Positions 32,743 to 38,060 of a DNA stretch of 38,060 bases are shown here, in pieces. Location of the stretch: the NCBI GenBank assembly GCA_902771785.1, contig CACXYH010000032.1, positions 1-38,060 on the forward strand. Direction: 5' to 3'. The stretch's first letter is position 1. Each line of letters opens with the position of its first letter. The stretch comes from an uncultured Prevotellaceae bacterium. Lineage in GTDB: Bacteria > Bacteroidota > Bacteroidia > Bacteroidales > Bacteroidaceae. The position numbers were made by a program, and so were the translations under genes. The notes below the pieces were generated by a model, which was not told the origin of the DNA, did no database searches, and was given only the letters and a program-made list of their open reading frames with translations.

Positions 32743-32852
32743 GATTCATCCGACCAACGGAGGCGATTCATCCGACAAATCGCATCGATTCATCCGACAA
32801 ATCGCCTCGATTCAGCCAATGAATCGGGGCCGTTCATCCGGCACGCCGCTCT
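32743..32852. repeat. Five tandem 22 bp units of GATTCATCCGACAAATCG type
   Basis: Units begin at 32743, 32765, 32787, 32809 and 32831. The second and third are almost identical; the outer ones have decayed. They share the GATTCA start, the AATCG end and the 22 bp period with the array at 13003-13090. The block fills the space between the PAP2 stop and the malQ control region. Confidence 0.8.
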
Positions 32853-32910
32853 GTCCCCTTTCGCACACGCTACGCGTCGAGCGAAAAAACTCCATCTTGA
32901 GGGCTGCCGG

Positions 32911-32926
32911 ATGCAAACGTTTGCAT
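32911..32926. promoter_or_regulatory. LacI-type operator upstream of malQ
   Basis: ATGCAAACGTTTGCAT, an exact copy of 26681-26696. Its centre is 62.5 bp upstream of the malQ -7 box. Confidence 0.85.
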
Positions 32927-32956
32927 TCTTTCTGCTGCTTTTAATGAAGTCTTAGT

Positions 32957-32988
32957 ATTGCATCGGGCAGGATTTTGTTGTACTTTTG
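32957..32988 (+). promoter_or_regulatory. Promoter of malQ-GH97 operon
   Basis: ATTG (32957-32960), 20 bp, then TACTTTTG (32981-32988). The ATG at 33018 follows after 29 bp. Confidence 0.7.
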
Positions 32989-33017
32989 AAGGCAAATAAA
33001 TATAACTAACCACTATT

Positions 33018-37813
<4,796 letters not shown>

Positions 37814-37874
37814 TGAGCAGAAGCTCTTTTTCAGGAGCATTACTGGGGCTTCTGATAGGTTAGAAATCGCTTCC

Positions 37875-37895
37875 TGTGACATGTGACATGTGACA
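37875..37895. repeat. Three tandem TGTGACA units
   Basis: A perfect 3 x 7 bp repeat in the gap after the GH97 gene. No function is evident. Confidence 0.7.
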
Positions 37896-37903
37896 ATCTG
37901 CAC

Positions 37904-37939
37904 AAAAAAACTCGGCGCCTTCATCGCGAGGGCGCCGAG
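37904..37939 (-). terminator. Terminator of the smalltalk-type gene
   Basis: CTCGGCGCC pairs with GGCGCCGAG over nine GC-rich bases. On the minus strand it ends in seven T residues. It follows the partial minus-strand gene after about 40 bp. Confidence 0.85.
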
Positions 37940-37978
37940 CTTGTCAATTCAGAATAATGAAAAAGAATGATATCAGAC

Positions 37979-38060
37979 CTAACTGAGCGGGCCATAGCCC
38001 ATGCACGAGGTGGTGCTGAGGGCCGTGATGATGGCCGTGATGATGCTCGATACGATTTGA
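37979..38060 (-). CDS. Partial smalltalk-family small protein (C-terminal 26 codons)
   Basis: The minus-strand frame entering from the right edge encodes QIVSSIITAIITALSTTSC, followed by MGYGPLS and a stop at 37981-37979. A hydrophobic helix followed by TSCMG is the hallmark of the short (about 30-35 aa) 'smalltalk' proteins of Bacteroidales. These usually stand beside an N-acetylmuramoyl-L-alanine amidase and an HU-like protein. The start codon lies beyond the window. A strong terminator follows. The function is unknown. Confidence 0.75.
   Translation of the reverse strand, partial: QIVSSIITAIITALSTTSCMGYGPLS

Overview
The window looks like chromosomal DNA of a Prevotella-type member of the Bacteroidales. 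The reasons are a SusC/SusD starch locus, SusE/SusF-like lipoproteins, acidic residues after the lipobox cysteines, promoters of the Bacteroidetes form TTTG-N19/20-TAnnTTTG, absence of clear Shine-Dalgarno sequences, and the end of a 'smalltalk' protein gene at the right edge. No rRNA, tRNA, CRISPR array or intact transposase was seen.

Left part (1-2.7 kb): a scarred, AT-richer region. A P-loop ATPase gene (351-1484) is bracketed by two copies of a ~48 bp REP-like palindromic sequence. One copy sits directly behind the first 15 codons of a truncated response regulator. A DUF4377-type lipoprotein gene follows, apparently with a one-base deletion in its signal peptide.

O-acetylation region (2.7-10.5 kb, + strand): two consecutive transcription units, each opened by a nearly identical promoter block. 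The first encodes an SGNH hydrolase, an MBOAT acyltransferase and a DHHW/AlgJ-like protein. The second encodes an SGNH protein, a second MBOAT, a small lysozyme-fold (SLT-like) protein and another SGNH hydrolase. I infer two parallel envelope O-acetylation machines, possibly acting on peptidoglycan because of the SLT-like enzyme. After them come a predicted ~195 nt antisense-strand ncRNA, a GT4/GT2 glycosyltransferase pair, a 22 bp repeat cluster, and a convergent BlaI/BlaR1-type regulatory pair with three operator palindromes.

Starch region (15.3-37.8 kb): a minus-strand locus susC-susD-susE-susF followed by two GH13 amylases; a divergent LacI-type regulator plus MFS sugar transporter; and, after an unrelated outer-membrane barrel/PAP2 phosphatase pair, a malQ-GH97 (susB) operon. 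A perfect 16 bp palindrome, ATGCAAACGTTTGCAT, lies midway between the lacI and susC promoters and again upstream of malQ. A 12/16 match lies upstream of the amylase pair. At all four promoters the palindrome centre is 61.5 or 62.5 bp from the first base of the -7 box. This suggests that the LacI-type protein controls the whole pathway, probably as an activator. Starch would be bound by SusD/E/F, cut at the surface by the large amylase, imported by SusC, trimmed in the periplasm by GH97 and probably the small amylase, imported by the MFS protein and rearranged by MalQ.

Right edge (37.8-38.06 kb): a strong minus-strand terminator and the C-terminal end of a smalltalk protein gene that continues beyond the window.
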